Shown piece by piece: positions 18,155-27,489 of a stretch of DNA of 57,173 nt. The notes under the pieces are model-generated. The model was not told where the DNA came from and did no database searches. It saw only the letters and a list, made by a program, of their open reading frames with translations. Source of the stretch: Pseudobdellovibrio sp. GTDB taxonomy: Bacteria; Bdellovibrionota; Bdellovibrionia; Bdellovibrionales; Bdellovibrionaceae. Position numbers and translations under genes: made by a program. Location of the stretch: contig JAJFMT010000004.1 of assembly GCA_020696855.1 (NCBI GenBank), positions 1 through 57,173 on the forward strand. Reading direction: 5' to 3'. Position 1 is the first letter of the stretch. Each line of letters starts with the position of its first letter.

Positions 18155-19470
18155 TGGCTCAAGCAACAGAAACAAAATATTTAACGGAATTTTACCATTT
18201 GCCTGAATTCAAAGGCCTTGATGGTTACAAAAAAAACGGCGGCTACAAAGAGCTTGAAAAAGCTTTGAAGATGCAACCACAAGCGATCATCGATGAAGTC
18301 AAGGCTTCCGGTCTTCGCGGCCGTGGCGGCGCGGGTTTCTCTACCGGTATGAAATGGGGATTCTTGCCTAAGAACAATGAACCTCGTTATTTGCTTTGCA
18401 ATGCCGACGAAGGCGAACCTGGAACGTTCAAAGACCGTATGATGATGGAGAAAGCTCCTCACCAACTGATCGAAGGCATGATCATTTCTGCTTTCGCGAT
18501 CAATTCTAAAAAATCTTACATTTATGTTCGCGGTGAGTACGATGATTCAATCAACGCACTGAACGCGGCCATTCAAGAGGCTTACAAAGCCGGGTACCTG
18601 GGTAAAAATATTTTAGGTTCAGGCTTTGATCACGATATGGACGTTTACCGCGGAGCGGGCGCCTACATCTGCGGAGAAGAGACAGGAATGATCTCTTCTC
18701 TTGAAGGTTTAAAAGGCCAGCCTAAACTGAAACCGCCATTTCCGGCAGTTCAGGGTTATTTAAGAAAACCGACGATCGTTAATAACGTTGAGACTCTTGC
18801 AGTTGTTAAATACGTTATTCGCGATGGTGCTGCTCACTACAGAAAATTCGGAACAGAAAAATCTGCGGGCACAAAATTATTTTCATTATCTGGAAACGTT
18901 GTAAAACCGGGTAACTACGAAGTTCCTTTGGCTTTCCCGATGAAAGATATGATCTACGGTCTTGGCGGCGGTTTCAAAGCTGGACGCCAGTTAAAAGCGG
19001 TTATTCCGGGCGGGTCTTCTGCACCGGTATTAACAGCGGAAGAAGCTAACCGCGCGACTCTCGATTACGAAAATCTGGCGCAAATGGGATCTATGTTGGG
19101 TTCTGGCGCGATCATTGTAATTGATGATTCAAACTGTATGGTTCAATGCCTGGCGAACTTAACTCACTTTTATCACCATGAATCTTGCGGTCAGTGTACG
19201 CCATGCCGTGAAGGCACAGGCTGGCTTGATAAAATCGTTCACTCGATCTTGTCAGGAAAAGGGCGCCCGCAGGATATCGAACTGTTAATCAAAGTTGCTG
19301 ACAACATGAAAGGTAAAACAATTTGTGCCCTTTCGGATGCGGCCGCATTACCGGTGTTAAGTTTCGTAACTAAATTCAGAGACGAATTCGAATACTTTGT
19401 TCGCGAAGGTAAATCTAAAGTTAAGGGCACAGCCTTCGCACCTAAAGGAGGCGCTCATGTCGGACACTAA
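18154..19470 (+). CDS. nuoF: NADH-quinone oxidoreductase subunit F
   Basis: The 438-residue NADH- and FMN-binding subunit. The Gly-rich NADH site GLRGRGGAGFSTGMKWGF, the FMN-site region GAYICGEETGM and the N3 4Fe-4S ligands CGQCTPC plus a later Cys in GKTICAL are all present. It accepts hydride from NADH and passes electrons to N3. The nuoG start lies inside its last 14 bases, a coupled overlap. Confidence 0.96.
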   Translation: MAQATETKYLTEFYHLPEFKGLDGYKKNGGYKELEKALKMQPQAIIDEVKASGLRGRGGAGFSTGMKWGFLPKNNEPRYLLCNADEGEPGTFKDRMMMEKAPHQLIEGMIISAFAINSKKSYIYVRGEYDDSINALNAAIQEAYKAGYLGKNILGSGFDHDMDVYRGAGAYICGEETGMISSLEGLKGQPKLKPPFPAVQGYLRKPTIVNNVETLAVVKYVIRDGAAHYRKFGTEKSAGTKLFSLSGNVVKPGNYEVPLAFPMKDMIYGLGGGFKAGRQLKAVIPGGSSAPVLTAEEANRATLDYENLAQMGSMLGSGAIIVIDDSNCMVQCLANLTHFYHHESCGQCTPCREGTGWLDKIVHSILSGKGRPQDIELLIKVADNMKGKTICALSDAAALPVLSFVTKFRDEFEYFVREGKSKVKGTAFAPKGGAHVGH

Positions 19471-21064
19471 AGTTAAGTGTACAATTAACGGTACAGAGCT
19501 TGAGGTAAAACCGGGAACGACCATCATTCAGGCGATGACTGAGAACTCTCAGCGTATCGCTCACTACTGCTGGCACCCGGGGCTGAGCATCGCCGGCGTT
19601 TGCCGTCTTTGCATGGTAGAGATCGAAGGAAATCCGCGCGTACAAATCGCATGTAATACAGTTGTAACCGAGGGAATGAAAATCAATAACACGTCTGAAA
19701 AAGTTAAGGACGCTGTTAAATGGGGTTTAGATTTCCATTTGATTAATCATCCTTTGGATTGTCCTATCTGCGATCAGGCGGGTGAGTGCGGTTTGCAAGA
19801 TCAGTACATGGAATATGGCAAATACACTCCTGAGATGGCAGAAGCCAAACAGAAGAAGCACAAAGTGGTCGATCTGGGCCCAACAGTTGTTCTGGATTCT
19901 GAAAGATGTATTTTATGTTCTCGCTGCGTGCGTTTCACAGATGAAGTTTCAAAAACAAATGAACTTGGAATTTTCAATCGTGGGGATCACGCTGAAATCG
20001 GTACACACGACGGTAAAAAACTGGATAACAAATACTCTTTAAATACAGTTGATATTTGCCCGGTTGGGGCCCTGACTTCTAAAGACTTCCGCTTCAAACA
20101 ACGCGTTTGGTATTTAAAAGATTCAGACACGGTTTGTAACGGTTGCTCTACAGGTTGCAACGTAAAAGTATATTTCAATAAAGAAGGTTTGTTCCGCGTA
20201 AAACCGAAAACAAACCAAAATGTAAACGGTCACTGGATGTGCGACGAAGGCCGCGACATTTATAAATTCGTAAACCGCGAACACCGACAGTTAAAGGGCC
20301 GTAAATACGGCGCCGGCAGCTGGCACGAAGAAGCTCACGCAGGAACAGCAGCTAAAGATGCAGCGATGTTTTTAAAAGGTGCTAAAGCGGATGAGATCGC
20401 ATTAGTGTTAACAGGGCAAAATACAAATGAAGAGTACGAAGCGCTGTTAAATACGTTTGTGAACAATTACAAAACGAAAAACGTTTACCACTGGTGGCCG
20501 CACGAAGCACAGGCTGAACAGTTTGACGGCTTACTGTTACGCGGAGACAAAAATCCGAACACAGCAGGTCTGAAGCAAGCCTTGGCTAAATTCGGTATAA
20601 ACACTAAATGGGCTGACCTGGAATCGGGATTAAAATCAGGTAAGATCAAGCAATTGGTTGTTATCGCTCCTGAGAATATCTTCCAGTATAAAGACATGGA
20701 TCAAAAAGCCGCTTTATTCGGGCAGGCCGAACATCTGATCTTAGCGACTTCAGTAAAATTTCCGGGAATTGAAACGGCTAGTTTGAAAACGGCAACTTTA
20801 ATTCCACTGAAATCTTACATTGAAAAGGACGGAACTTTTGTAAATTACAAAGGTGATGTTCAGAAATTCAAAAAAGCAACGACTGTTGTAAGTGAAGCAC
20901 TTACAGGCGTAGAGCTGGCTCATTTGTTGGCCGGCCAAAGCCTGAAAATTGAAACTGTTGCAACGCCAGATCTTTTAACTGCCGAATCGAACACGCGAAA
21001 AGATCAGGTTACTTTAGATCACCGTAAGAAGAATGAATTCGTATTTAACCGGGGGCGTTTATAA
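19457..21064 (+). CDS. nuoG: NADH-quinone oxidoreductase subunit G, short form
   Basis: The 535-residue 75-kDa-type subunit. An N-terminal 2Fe-2S ferredoxin domain (CWHPGLSIAGVCRLC), the His-Cys 4Fe-4S domain (CPICDQAGEC) and CILCSRC are visible, followed by a C-x2-C-x3-C-x27-C motif (starting CNGCSTGC), the spacing of cluster N7. The downstream molybdopterin-oxidoreductase-like region is much shorter than in NuoG proteins of 680-900 residues. ATG 19457 with GGAGG upstream is chosen; the open frame begins further upstream inside nuoF. Its stop overlaps the nuoI start. Confidence 0.93.
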   Translation: MSDTKVKCTINGTELEVKPGTTIIQAMTENSQRIAHYCWHPGLSIAGVCRLCMVEIEGNPRVQIACNTVVTEGMKINNTSEKVKDAVKWGLDFHLINHPLDCPICDQAGECGLQDQYMEYGKYTPEMAEAKQKKHKVVDLGPTVVLDSERCILCSRCVRFTDEVSKTNELGIFNRGDHAEIGTHDGKKLDNKYSLNTVDICPVGALTSKDFRFKQRVWYLKDSDTVCNGCSTGCNVKVYFNKEGLFRVKPKTNQNVNGHWMCDEGRDIYKFVNREHRQLKGRKYGAGSWHEEAHAGTAAKDAAMFLKGAKADEIALVLTGQNTNEEYEALLNTFVNNYKTKNVYHWWPHEAQAEQFDGLLLRGDKNPNTAGLKQALAKFGINTKWADLESGLKSGKIKQLVVIAPENIFQYKDMDQKAALFGQAEHLILATSVKFPGIETASLKTATLIPLKSYIEKDGTFVNYKGDVQKFKKATTVVSEALTGVELAHLLAGQSLKIETVATPDLLTAESNTRKDQVTLDHRKKNEFVFNRGRL

Positions 21065-21585
21065 TGTCTGTTGTTACCAAAGAAAATAAAAATGTATGGT
21101 ACTTACCGGGTGTTTTAGGCGGGATGTGGATTACGCTGAAACATTTGTTGAAGAACTTAACGAACAAAAAACAAATGATGACTTTGAATTACCCGGAAGA
21201 GAAGTACGAATACTCTCCGCGTTTTAAAGGTAATCACATTCTGACAGTTAAAAAAGACGGAGCCATTCGCTGTACCGCTTGTATGTTATGTGCAACGAAC
21301 TGCCCGGCAGAATGTATTACAATCAAAGCCAGTGAACATCCGGATGCACACGTAGAAAAATATCCGATCAATTACGAAATCGATATGCTTCGTTGTGTAT
21401 TCTGCGGATTCTGCGAAGAGGCCTGCCCTGTGGATGCGATCCGCTTAGGCCCTGAATGGCAAACTCCGGGAATCAAAGGTACGAATTTCATTTATGACAT
21501 TAACCATCTGGCTTACCGTCCGCAGTTAAAAGGCGGGGTGCAATCAGCGGTTGATGATCAGGATCGCCTTAAAGCAGGTATCTAA
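21064..21585 (+). CDS. nuoI: NADH-quinone oxidoreductase subunit I
   Basis: The 173-residue 8Fe ferredoxin-like subunit with clusters N6a and N6b. Two ligand sets are visible: CTACMLCATNCP and CVFCGFCEEACP. It links the peripheral arm to NuoB. It is the last gene of the set: a strong terminator follows 28 bp later, and nuoA, nuoH and nuoJ-N are not nearby. Confidence 0.95.
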   Translation: MSVVTKENKNVWYLPGVLGGMWITLKHLLKNLTNKKQMMTLNYPEEKYEYSPRFKGNHILTVKKDGAIRCTACMLCATNCPAECITIKASEHPDAHVEKYPINYEIDMLRCVFCGFCEEACPVDAIRLGPEWQTPGIKGTNFIYDINHLAYRPQLKGGVQSAVDDQDRLKAGI

Positions 21586-21612
21586 TTTAATCAGAACTCA
21601 AATTGATAATTT

Positions 21613-21637
21613 AAAGCCGGTGCAAACCGGCTTTTTT
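21613..21637 (+). terminator. Rho-independent terminator closing the nuo operon
   Basis: AAAGCCGGT (21613-21621) pairs with ACCGGCTTT (21626-21634) around a GCAA tetraloop and runs into T. It lies between nuoI and the convergent kinase gene and could serve nuo transcription. Confidence 0.88.
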
Positions 21638-21652
21638 ATTTGGAATACGTCT

Positions 21653-23635
21653 TTAAGTTGGTTCGGGGGCTAGAAGTGCGTCGATCTTTTCAAGAAGCTT
21701 TTTACCGGTATAAGGCTTTTCAAGAAACCCGAAGTCCTGCGTGCTCACACTGTATTTCTCAAGTTGGTTTCCTGAGTGACCAGAGGTAAATAGAACTCGC
21801 GTCTCCTTCAGTAGACGAAGTGAGAAAAGTTCATTTGCAATTTCTGGTCCTGACCTTTCCGGCATGATCACATCGGAAATAATAAGATCAATTGCTCCTT
21901 GAACTTCCTTAGCAGCTGCAATTGCGGCCTGCAGATTTTGCGCCTTCAAGACGCGATATCCGGCATCTTCAAGTTTTAAGGCTGTCGCATCCATCAACTC
22001 CAAATTGTCTTCAATCAGCAGAATAATTTCGCCTGACTTTCTGGCGCGAATGGTTTTAGGGGAATTAACGATTTTATTTACATGGGCCTCTTGATGTCGC
22101 GGAAAAAGGATCCGGAAGCAAGTGCCTACGTTCTCGGTGCTCTCTACAATGATTTCACCTTTGTTCTGCTGAACGATACCGATAACCGAAGGAAGGCCAA
22201 GACCGTTACCTTTTGAGCCTGATTTGGTAGTGAAAAAAGGTTCAAAAATTCTTTCAAGAATTTCGGCGCTCATTCCGTGCCCGGTATCACGAATGGAAAG
22301 CTCAACATAGTCACCGGGAGATGCGCCAATTCTTTTTCCTTTACTGGATTTTTTCAGAACAGCGTTTTTAATTTCAACTGAAAGCTTGCCTCCGCGTGGC
22401 ATGGCATCGCGTGCATTGATGGTCATATTGACCAGTATTTGTTCGATTTGTGTCGGATCGGCAAAAACACTGGCAAGTTTTTCAGATGACGATATATCCA
22501 GTGAAATCGCTTCACCTAAAACCTGCTCCAAAATTTTTCGAAGTTCATCAACGATAGTTCGCAAGTTAAGGCTGCGTGCCTGCATTGGTTGTTGCCGTCC
22601 GAAAGCAAGCAACTGTTTAATCAAGTTAGCGGCGCTCGTTGTTGCATTGATGATGGAGTTAAGTCTGTTAGTAATAAATTTATCGTCAGTAATGCCAAGG
22701 ACCGATTCTGCCTGTAACTGAATGATACTTAGTGAATTATTAAAATCGTGTGCGATACCGCCGGCCATGATCCCCAACGATTCCATTCTTCGGGATCTGT
22801 GGAGTTCCTGCTGAACGCGTTTTATTTCGGTAATATCGGTCGAAATGCCGCAAATACCGGTGATATTGCCGTCTTTATCCAGCATGGGAAATTTCAGTGA
22901 GAAATAGGTGTGGACTTCACCGTCGGAAAGGGTTGCTTTTTCTTCTGATTCAATGTGACTTCTGGATTGCATGACTTTTCTGTCATTTGCAACGTAGCTG
23001 TCGGCTGCATCTTTCGGAAAGATATCGTAGTCGGTCTTTCCGATAGCATCCACTTCAGCTTGTTCAAAGATAGAACACCATTGGCGGTTAACTTTGATAT
23101 ACCGTCCGCTGCGATCCTTGAAATAAATGACGGCCTTTGTATTGGAAAGAAATGATTCTATCAAAAGGTTACTTTCCTGCAGCTTGGTATTGATAGCAGT
23201 ATTTTCTTCGCGAATTGTTTGCTCAGCCGTTACATCTTTGAATACAAAAACTACGTTTGTCAGAACTTGTTGCTCGTCAAATATTGGGAATAAAGTGGTT
23301 TCAATTGCGACACTATTTCCGCTGTCTACCTTTACTTGTACATTCTTACGCGGGTCATACCAGCGAGGGGGAACGTTTATGACTTCGCCTTTAAATGCTC
23401 TTTCAAAAAGGTGAAGCACACCTGTAGCTTTTGCTTGGTCGTCTTTAAGAACGCAATACTCAGGAGGGGGCACGGAGCCAAAGAGGTCACGAAAACTCTG
23501 GTTCACGAAAAGACTGTGACCTTTGGAATCGTAAACTTGCATTGCAAAAGGGCTGAATGCAAAGACACTTTCGACCAAACCGCTCTGATTTGCAAAACTG
23601 CTAAGATGCTGCCTGATCTCAATAATTCTTTTCAT
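21653..23635 (-). CDS. Hybrid PAS histidine kinase with receiver
   Basis: The 660-residue soluble protein has two PAS-like regions (about 20-140 and 155-275), a HisKA domain with phospho-accepting H296 in [10 protein letters not shown], a HATPase domain (N box [10 protein letters not shown] boxes DTGHGM and GNGLGL) and a C-terminal receiver with D588 in IISDVIMPE. No membrane segment is seen, so it is cytoplasmic. The H-box type with DFNN is common in hybrid kinases such as RcsC- or FixL-related sensors. Its downstream partner is not in the window. Signal unknown. Confidence 0.88.
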   Translation of the reverse strand: MKRIIEIRQHLSSFANQSGLVESVFAFSPFAMQVYDSKGHSLFVNQSFRDLFGSVPPPEYCVLKDDQAKATGVLHLFERAFKGEVINVPPRWYDPRKNVQVKVDSGNSVAIETTLFPIFDEQQVLTNVVFVFKDVTAEQTIREENTAINTKLQESNLLIESFLSNTKAVIYFKDRSGRYIKVNRQWCSIFEQAEVDAIGKTDYDIFPKDAADSYVANDRKVMQSRSHIESEEKATLSDGEVHTYFSLKFPMLDKDGNITGICGISTDITEIKRVQQELHRSRRMESLGIMAGGIAHDFNNSLSIIQLQAESVLGITDDKFITNRLNSIINATTSAANLIKQLLAFGRQQPMQARSLNLRTIVDELRKILEQVLGEAISLDISSSEKLASVFADPTQIEQILVNMTINARDAMPRGGKLSVEIKNAVLKKSSKGKRIGASPGDYVELSIRDTGHGMSAEILERIFEPFFTTKSGSKGNGLGLPSVIGIVQQNKGEIIVESTENVGTCFRILFPRHQEAHVNKIVNSPKTIRARKSGEIILLIEDNLELMDATALKLEDAGYRVLKAQNLQAAIAAAKEVQGAIDLIISDVIMPERSGPEIANELFSLRLLKETRVLFTSGHSGNQLEKYSVSTQDFGFLEKPYTGKKLLEKIDALLAPEPT

Positions 23636-23740
23636 ATTCGAATTGTAGACAGCTTTGTATGTTTAAGATAGTTAGAGTAAAAACTCTGGACTAAACCTTA
23701 TGGCGCTATATGAACTATAGTACTATCGGTTACGTAAACA

Positions 23741-23772
23741 AAAAAAAAGCCGTCTAATGACGGCTTTTTTTT
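23741..23772. terminator. Bidirectional terminator
   Basis: GCCGTC (23749-23754) pairs with GACGGC (23759-23764) around TAAT, flanked by eight A and eight T. It lies 19 bp beyond the stop of the minus-strand barrel gene and upstream of the kinase gene, so it insulates the two. Confidence 0.9.
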
Positions 23773-23790
23773 AACTAAAATTTAACTATT

Positions 23791-24420
23791 TTAAAAGTCC
23801 AAACCGATGAACGCTTTAATATACGTACCACTCAGATCGATGTCTTTCTTACTGCTATCAACAGAGTTAGTAACTTCGCCCCATTTGAAGCTCATGTAAC
23901 CGGCTTCAGCTCCCACCGTTAAAGGAAGTACCACTAGTGGTTTGACAAGTAACTCTAAGCCCAGCGAGTAAGACGATAATGAACCCGGCGACAAGTCTAC
24001 AATAGTGTTGCCATTTTCTTTAATATTTACGCTTCCATCATGTGACAGTCCCACAGTTGCAATCGGGCCGAAGTGCACGACGGTATCGATCCAGCGGTAA
24101 TTAATGATGGCTGCTGTACGACTGTACTTAATTTCTGCGTCGAATCCGTTTTCAGAAGCCGACAGTTTCATCGTTTCATTACGTAAACCGAAACCGAACG
24201 GGATCATTGGTAAAGTTAAAATGACATCTAAGCCTAATCCGAAAGTTGGAACAACAGCGGGGGCATTATCAGGCGCTGCGCATGATCCCTGACAGATATC
24301 TTTAAAGCTTTCAGTTGATACTAAGCTGCCATAGCTTAAACGCCCTTCAAGCAAAGCGTGCGATGTAAATGGCACAAGTAGAGTCGCAACAAAAACTAAT
24401 TTCAAAATACTTTTATTCAT
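23791..24420 (-). CDS. Outer-membrane beta-barrel-like protein
   Basis: The 209-residue product has a signal peptide (MNKSILKLVFVATLLVPFTS, cleavage near SHA-L). The mature part shows amphipathic strands such as YSLGLELLVKPLV and ends in AFIGLDF, a terminal aromatic as in outer-membrane barrels. ATG 24420 is chosen because GAGGTG precedes it; the open frame extends to 24438. No family recognised. Confidence 0.68.
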   Translation of the reverse strand: MNKSILKLVFVATLLVPFTSHALLEGRLSYGSLVSTESFKDICQGSCAAPDNAPAVVPTFGLGLDVILTLPMIPFGFGLRNETMKLSASENGFDAEIKYSRTAAIINYRWIDTVVHFGPIATVGLSHDGSVNIKENGNTIVDLSPGSLSSYSLGLELLVKPLVVLPLTVGAEAGYMSFKWGEVTNSVDSSKKDIDLSGTYIKAFIGLDF

Positions 24421-24558
24421 ACTCACCTCTGGGTTCATTCTGGATTATTCTCTTTAATCAGGCAACCTCTGATGTTACGCTATCAAAACAAGACATTTGT
24501 CGTGTACTTCAAGACACAGTACTGTCAGTGCGAATAAAGTAAATGCAGAGGCTAAAAG

Positions 24559-25176
24559 TTGAACGAAAAACAAGACCGTTTCATTATTCTGAAAAAAATA
24601 AAATACGGCGAGGCTGATCTCATTATTCATGCGATCGGCACTGATGGGGCGAAAAGTTCCTTTCTTGCTAAGGGCGCGCTGAAAAGCAAAAAGAGATTCG
24701 GCGGCGGAATTCTGGAGCCGCTTCACTTCGTTAGTTTCACCTATAAAGAAAAACCGGATTCGTCACAGATGAAAAATCTGAATGAAGCTTCTCTTATAGA
24801 AGATTTCAAAGAAATCAGAAGTGACTACGATAAACTCGAGTTAGGGCTTTTTATTTTGAACTGCGTTTCGCATGTGAGTCTTGAGGGCGATCAAAACTCT
24901 GAGTTCTTATTTAACTTAACCGGTCACTCTCTGCGTGCTGTGGCGATAGCAACCAACCTGCGGGTTCTGCGATTACATTTTTGCCTTAAATTTTTATACC
25001 AGCAGGGTGTGGTCTCAATTGAAAACTGGATGACGCCATTTCTGAAAGCCAATATGAATGAATCAAATCAACTTGCAGAATACGCAGAGATTCAAGAACT
25101 AGCCGAGCAGTACACCGATTCAATCGAAAGCTTGGTCATTCAGTACATAAAAACCGCAGACCCGGGCTTCCGCTAA
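24559..25176 (+). CDS. recO: DNA repair protein RecO, short form
   Basis: RecO helps RecR load RecA on SSB-coated gaps. The 205-residue protein begins with an OB-fold pattern typical of the family (FIILKKIKYGEADLIIHAI, then SSFLAKGALKSKKRFGG). It is shorter than most RecO proteins and lacks the Cys4 zinc motif of many homologues. The start is TTG 24559: a stop codon lies two codons upstream in frame and no ATG fits the conserved N-terminus. It diverges from the barrel gene and converges with the Xer-type gene 10 bp away. Confidence 0.8.
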   Translation: MNEKQDRFIILKKIKYGEADLIIHAIGTDGAKSSFLAKGALKSKKRFGGGILEPLHFVSFTYKEKPDSSQMKNLNEASLIEDFKEIRSDYDKLELGLFILNCVSHVSLEGDQNSEFLFNLTGHSLRAVAIATNLRVLRLHFCLKFLYQQGVVSIENWMTPFLKANMNESNQLAEYAEIQELAEQYTDSIESLVIQYIKTADPGFR

Positions 25177-25186
25177 AGGTGGCAGG

Positions 25187-26092
25187 TTAACCTGTTTTTA
25201 ATTTCGAAAGAGGGTGAGTGCTCTCAACCAACCGTGCCAGATGATCAACTGTGAGATGAGTGTAGCGCTCAGTAGCCTGAAGGCTTTCATGACCCAAAAG
25301 ATTCTGCAACGTACGTAAATTTGTGCCGCTTGAAAGCAGGTGAGTAGCGTAACTGTGGCGTAAGGCGTGTGGGTGCAGATTATTAAGTAATCCAGCTTGG
25401 CGGCCCAATTGACGAATCCATTCATAACCTTGCCGCGAATTAAGAACATGTGCGCCGAATACAAAAGTTTCATCGTTCTTTAAAGAATGATTTTTCAGTT
25501 CTTTTAACGTGTCGATGCAAAACGAAGGAATAATGGTGTAGCGTTCTTTATTGCCTTTTCCTTTAACGAGAATTTTGTTTTCGTTCAGGCGAATCTGATT
25601 CCACTTCATAGAGCAGGCTTCAGTGATGCGCAGACCGCTTCCGTAAAGCAGCAGAAAAAGTGATTTTGTTTTTAGTAGCTGTAAATAGATTTTTTCGTTT
25701 TTCTTATTCTTGATTTCAGAATTTAAAAATTTCAAAACACTGATAATCTCATCGACCGAAAGAAAATGTGGAATCTTCTTCGGAACCTTCGGGCAGACGA
25801 TTTGGTTTGAATAATCGGTGTCGATCAGCTTCTGTTCGTATAGCCATCCGAAAAAGCTTTTAAGGGCTGCGATTTTTCGGTTTCGGGACGCCAAACTCAG
25901 GTGGCCCCACTTGCTGACTGCTGGCCGGGCTAAGGCCCATAGCTCTTCCATTTTATAAACATTATCTAATTTGTTATCGAATACCTGTCCGAGGTCCTTT
26001 CGGTAGGCCTTAATTGTCAGTGGGGAGCAACTGTGAACATTCTCTTTATATTTCAGATAGTTATCTATAGTTTGAAATAACGAAATGCCCAT
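25187..26092 (-). CDS. xerC: Xer-type tyrosine recombinase
   Basis: The 301-residue protein has an N-terminal SAM-like core-binding domain (about 1-95) and a catalytic domain with R155 in GSGLRITEA, K179 in GKGNKER, H242 and R245 in HALRH, H268 in LGHES and nucleophile Y277 in TERYTH. All catalytic residues are intact. The size and motif spelling fit chromosomal XerC/XerD dimer-resolution enzymes rather than phage integrases, and there are no mobile genes nearby. XerC versus XerD cannot be decided without comparison to the other copy. Confidence 0.85.
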   Translation of the reverse strand: MGISLFQTIDNYLKYKENVHSCSPLTIKAYRKDLGQVFDNKLDNVYKMEELWALARPAVSKWGHLSLASRNRKIAALKSFFGWLYEQKLIDTDYSNQIVCPKVPKKIPHFLSVDEIISVLKFLNSEIKNKKNEKIYLQLLKTKSLFLLLYGSGLRITEACSMKWNQIRLNENKILVKGKGNKERYTIIPSFCIDTLKELKNHSLKNDETFVFGAHVLNSRQGYEWIRQLGRQAGLLNNLHPHALRHSYATHLLSSGTNLRTLQNLLGHESLQATERYTHLTVDHLARLVESTHPLSKLKTG

Positions 26093-26163
26093 AGATTGAT
26101 TATCACCTGCAAATTAAGGCACATAAAGGCCAGAAATAAATATAAATCCGTGAAATTTTTTTC

Positions 26164-26203
26164 TTGCAAATACTACAGGACCTTAGTTATATTGCACTGC
26201 AGT
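26164..26203 (+). promoter_or_regulatory. Candidate promoter and palindrome before sigma-54 regulator
   Basis: TTGCAA (26164-26169) and TATATT (26188-26193) are separated by 18 bases, a plausible sigma-70 promoter. The perfect palindrome ACTGCAGT (26196-26203) follows near the expected transcription start and could be an operator. By eye only. Confidence 0.35.
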
Positions 26204-26270
26204 AATGCACCGTATCAAAACGAGACTGTGCATATAAAGCAAACTAGCTCACGTTGAAAGGTGGCCCCAA

Positions 26271-27338
26271 ATGTCTGAATCGAATGCAACAGCGTTACCT
26301 CACCTCCCTAGCTCATTATCTCAAGGTCAAAACCAAACTAACTGGATGCCGGCTCAAAAAGCCGCGGACAGCAAAACAATCATCTATAAGTCAGATGTAA
26401 TGGTTCAATTGATGAAAATGATCGAAAGAGTATCTCCATCTCAAGCCAGCGTTTTAGTCATGGGTGAGTCTGGAACAGGTAAAGAATTGATCGCTCGTTC
26501 TATCCATGAAAAGTCATCTCGCAAGTCTAAGCCTTTTGTGGCTATTAACTGCGGTGCTTTACGTGAAACATTATTAGAGTCTGAATTGTTCGGCCATGAA
26601 AAGGGATCTTTCACCGGCGCTTATAATAAAAAGATCGGTTTAGCAGAAGCGGCTAACGGCGGAACTCTATTCTTAGATGAAATCGGCGAATTGCCACTAT
26701 CAATCCAGGCGAAACTTTTACGTTTCATCCAAGAAGGTGAAATCTATCGCGTTGGCGGTAAAGACCCAATCAAAGTGGATATCCGCTTGGTTTGCGCAAC
26801 TAACCGTGAGTTAGATCAAGAAGTTGTTCGCGGGAACTTCCGTGAAGATTTATTCTATCGTATTAACACAATCGTAGTTAGTGCTCCGCCACTTCGCAGA
26901 CGTAAAGAAGATGTTCCGATGTTAGTGAACTACTTCTTAAGCTCAGCGACTAACTCTTTCATCAACCGCGGTAAATCGATTGATGAAGAAGCGATGAAAG
27001 TTCTTTTAAAATATGACTGGCCAGGAAACATCCGTGAATTACAAAACGTATGTGAACGTTTACAGATCTTATCTGAAGGCCACATGATTATGGTTAACGA
27101 CTTACCGGAGTCGATCCGTAATCCTGAAATGATCGATGAGTCATTAGACTTCGATCCTTCAATGCCACTTTATGAATTAGAAAAACGTTATATCCTGAAA
27201 GCGTTGTTACACTACGGTGGAAACAAAACTCAGGCAGCTCAGGGACTTGGTATTACGATCAAGACTCTTTATAACAAACTTCATGAGTACGGTGAGTTCG
27301 AAAAGTACGCCGTTCACACGAAGCCGGCTAAAGATTAA
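26271..27338 (+). CDS. Sigma-54-dependent activator lacking a receiver domain
   Basis: The 355-residue protein has a short (about 38-residue) N-terminal tail, an AAA+ domain and a Fis-type HTH. Walker A GESGTGKE (65-72), the sigma-54 contact loop GSFTGA (112-117), Walker B LFLDEIGEL with D136-E137 and the arginine-finger region FREDLFYR are intact. The C-terminal HTH (NKTQAAQGLGITIKTLYNKL) binds enhancer-like sites. With no receiver or sensor domain, its activity may be set by abundance or a partner, as for PspF. Codon use resembles the highly expressed ribosomal genes of the window. Target genes unknown; the flagellin gene is about 1.7 kb away. Confidence 0.9.
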   Translation: MSESNATALPHLPSSLSQGQNQTNWMPAQKAADSKTIIYKSDVMVQLMKMIERVSPSQASVLVMGESGTGKELIARSIHEKSSRKSKPFVAINCGALRETLLESELFGHEKGSFTGAYNKKIGLAEAANGGTLFLDEIGELPLSIQAKLLRFIQEGEIYRVGGKDPIKVDIRLVCATNRELDQEVVRGNFREDLFYRINTIVVSAPPLRRRKEDVPMLVNYFLSSATNSFINRGKSIDEEAMKVLLKYDWPGNIRELQNVCERLQILSEGHMIMVNDLPESIRNPEMIDESLDFDPSMPLYELEKRYILKALLHYGGNKTQAAQGLGITIKTLYNKLHEYGEFEKYAVHTKPAKD

Positions 27339-27355
27339 TTTTAAGTATTTGCCCT

Positions 27356-27413
27356 AATACGGATACGTTGTTTGAACGGGTATATTACCGAGCTGTTTTG
27401 AATACGGACACGT
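27356..27413. repeat. Direct repeat pair, 45-bp period
   Basis: AATACGGATACGT (27356-27368) recurs as AATACGGACACGT (27401-27413), 12 of 13 bases identical. The pair lies just behind the sigma-54 regulator gene and before its terminator. Role unknown. Confidence 0.5.
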
Positions 27414-27430
27414 CGACAGAACAAGATAGC

Positions 27431-27460
27431 AAAAAAAAGGAGCCTAACCGGCTCCTTTTC
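27431..27460. terminator. Bidirectional terminator
   Basis: AAAAGGAGCC (27435-27444) pairs with GGCTCCTTTT (27450-27459) around TAACC. Flanking A and T runs let it act for the sigma-54 regulator on + and the histone-like gene on -. Confidence 0.88.
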
Positions 27461-27489
27461 ATTTTTTAAGTATGACTTAAATTAAAAGA

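Noticed and set aside
25187..26092. Phage integrase or integron marker
   Set aside because: No att-like repeat, tRNA target or mobile genes are adjacent, and the motifs fit a chromosomal Xer enzyme.
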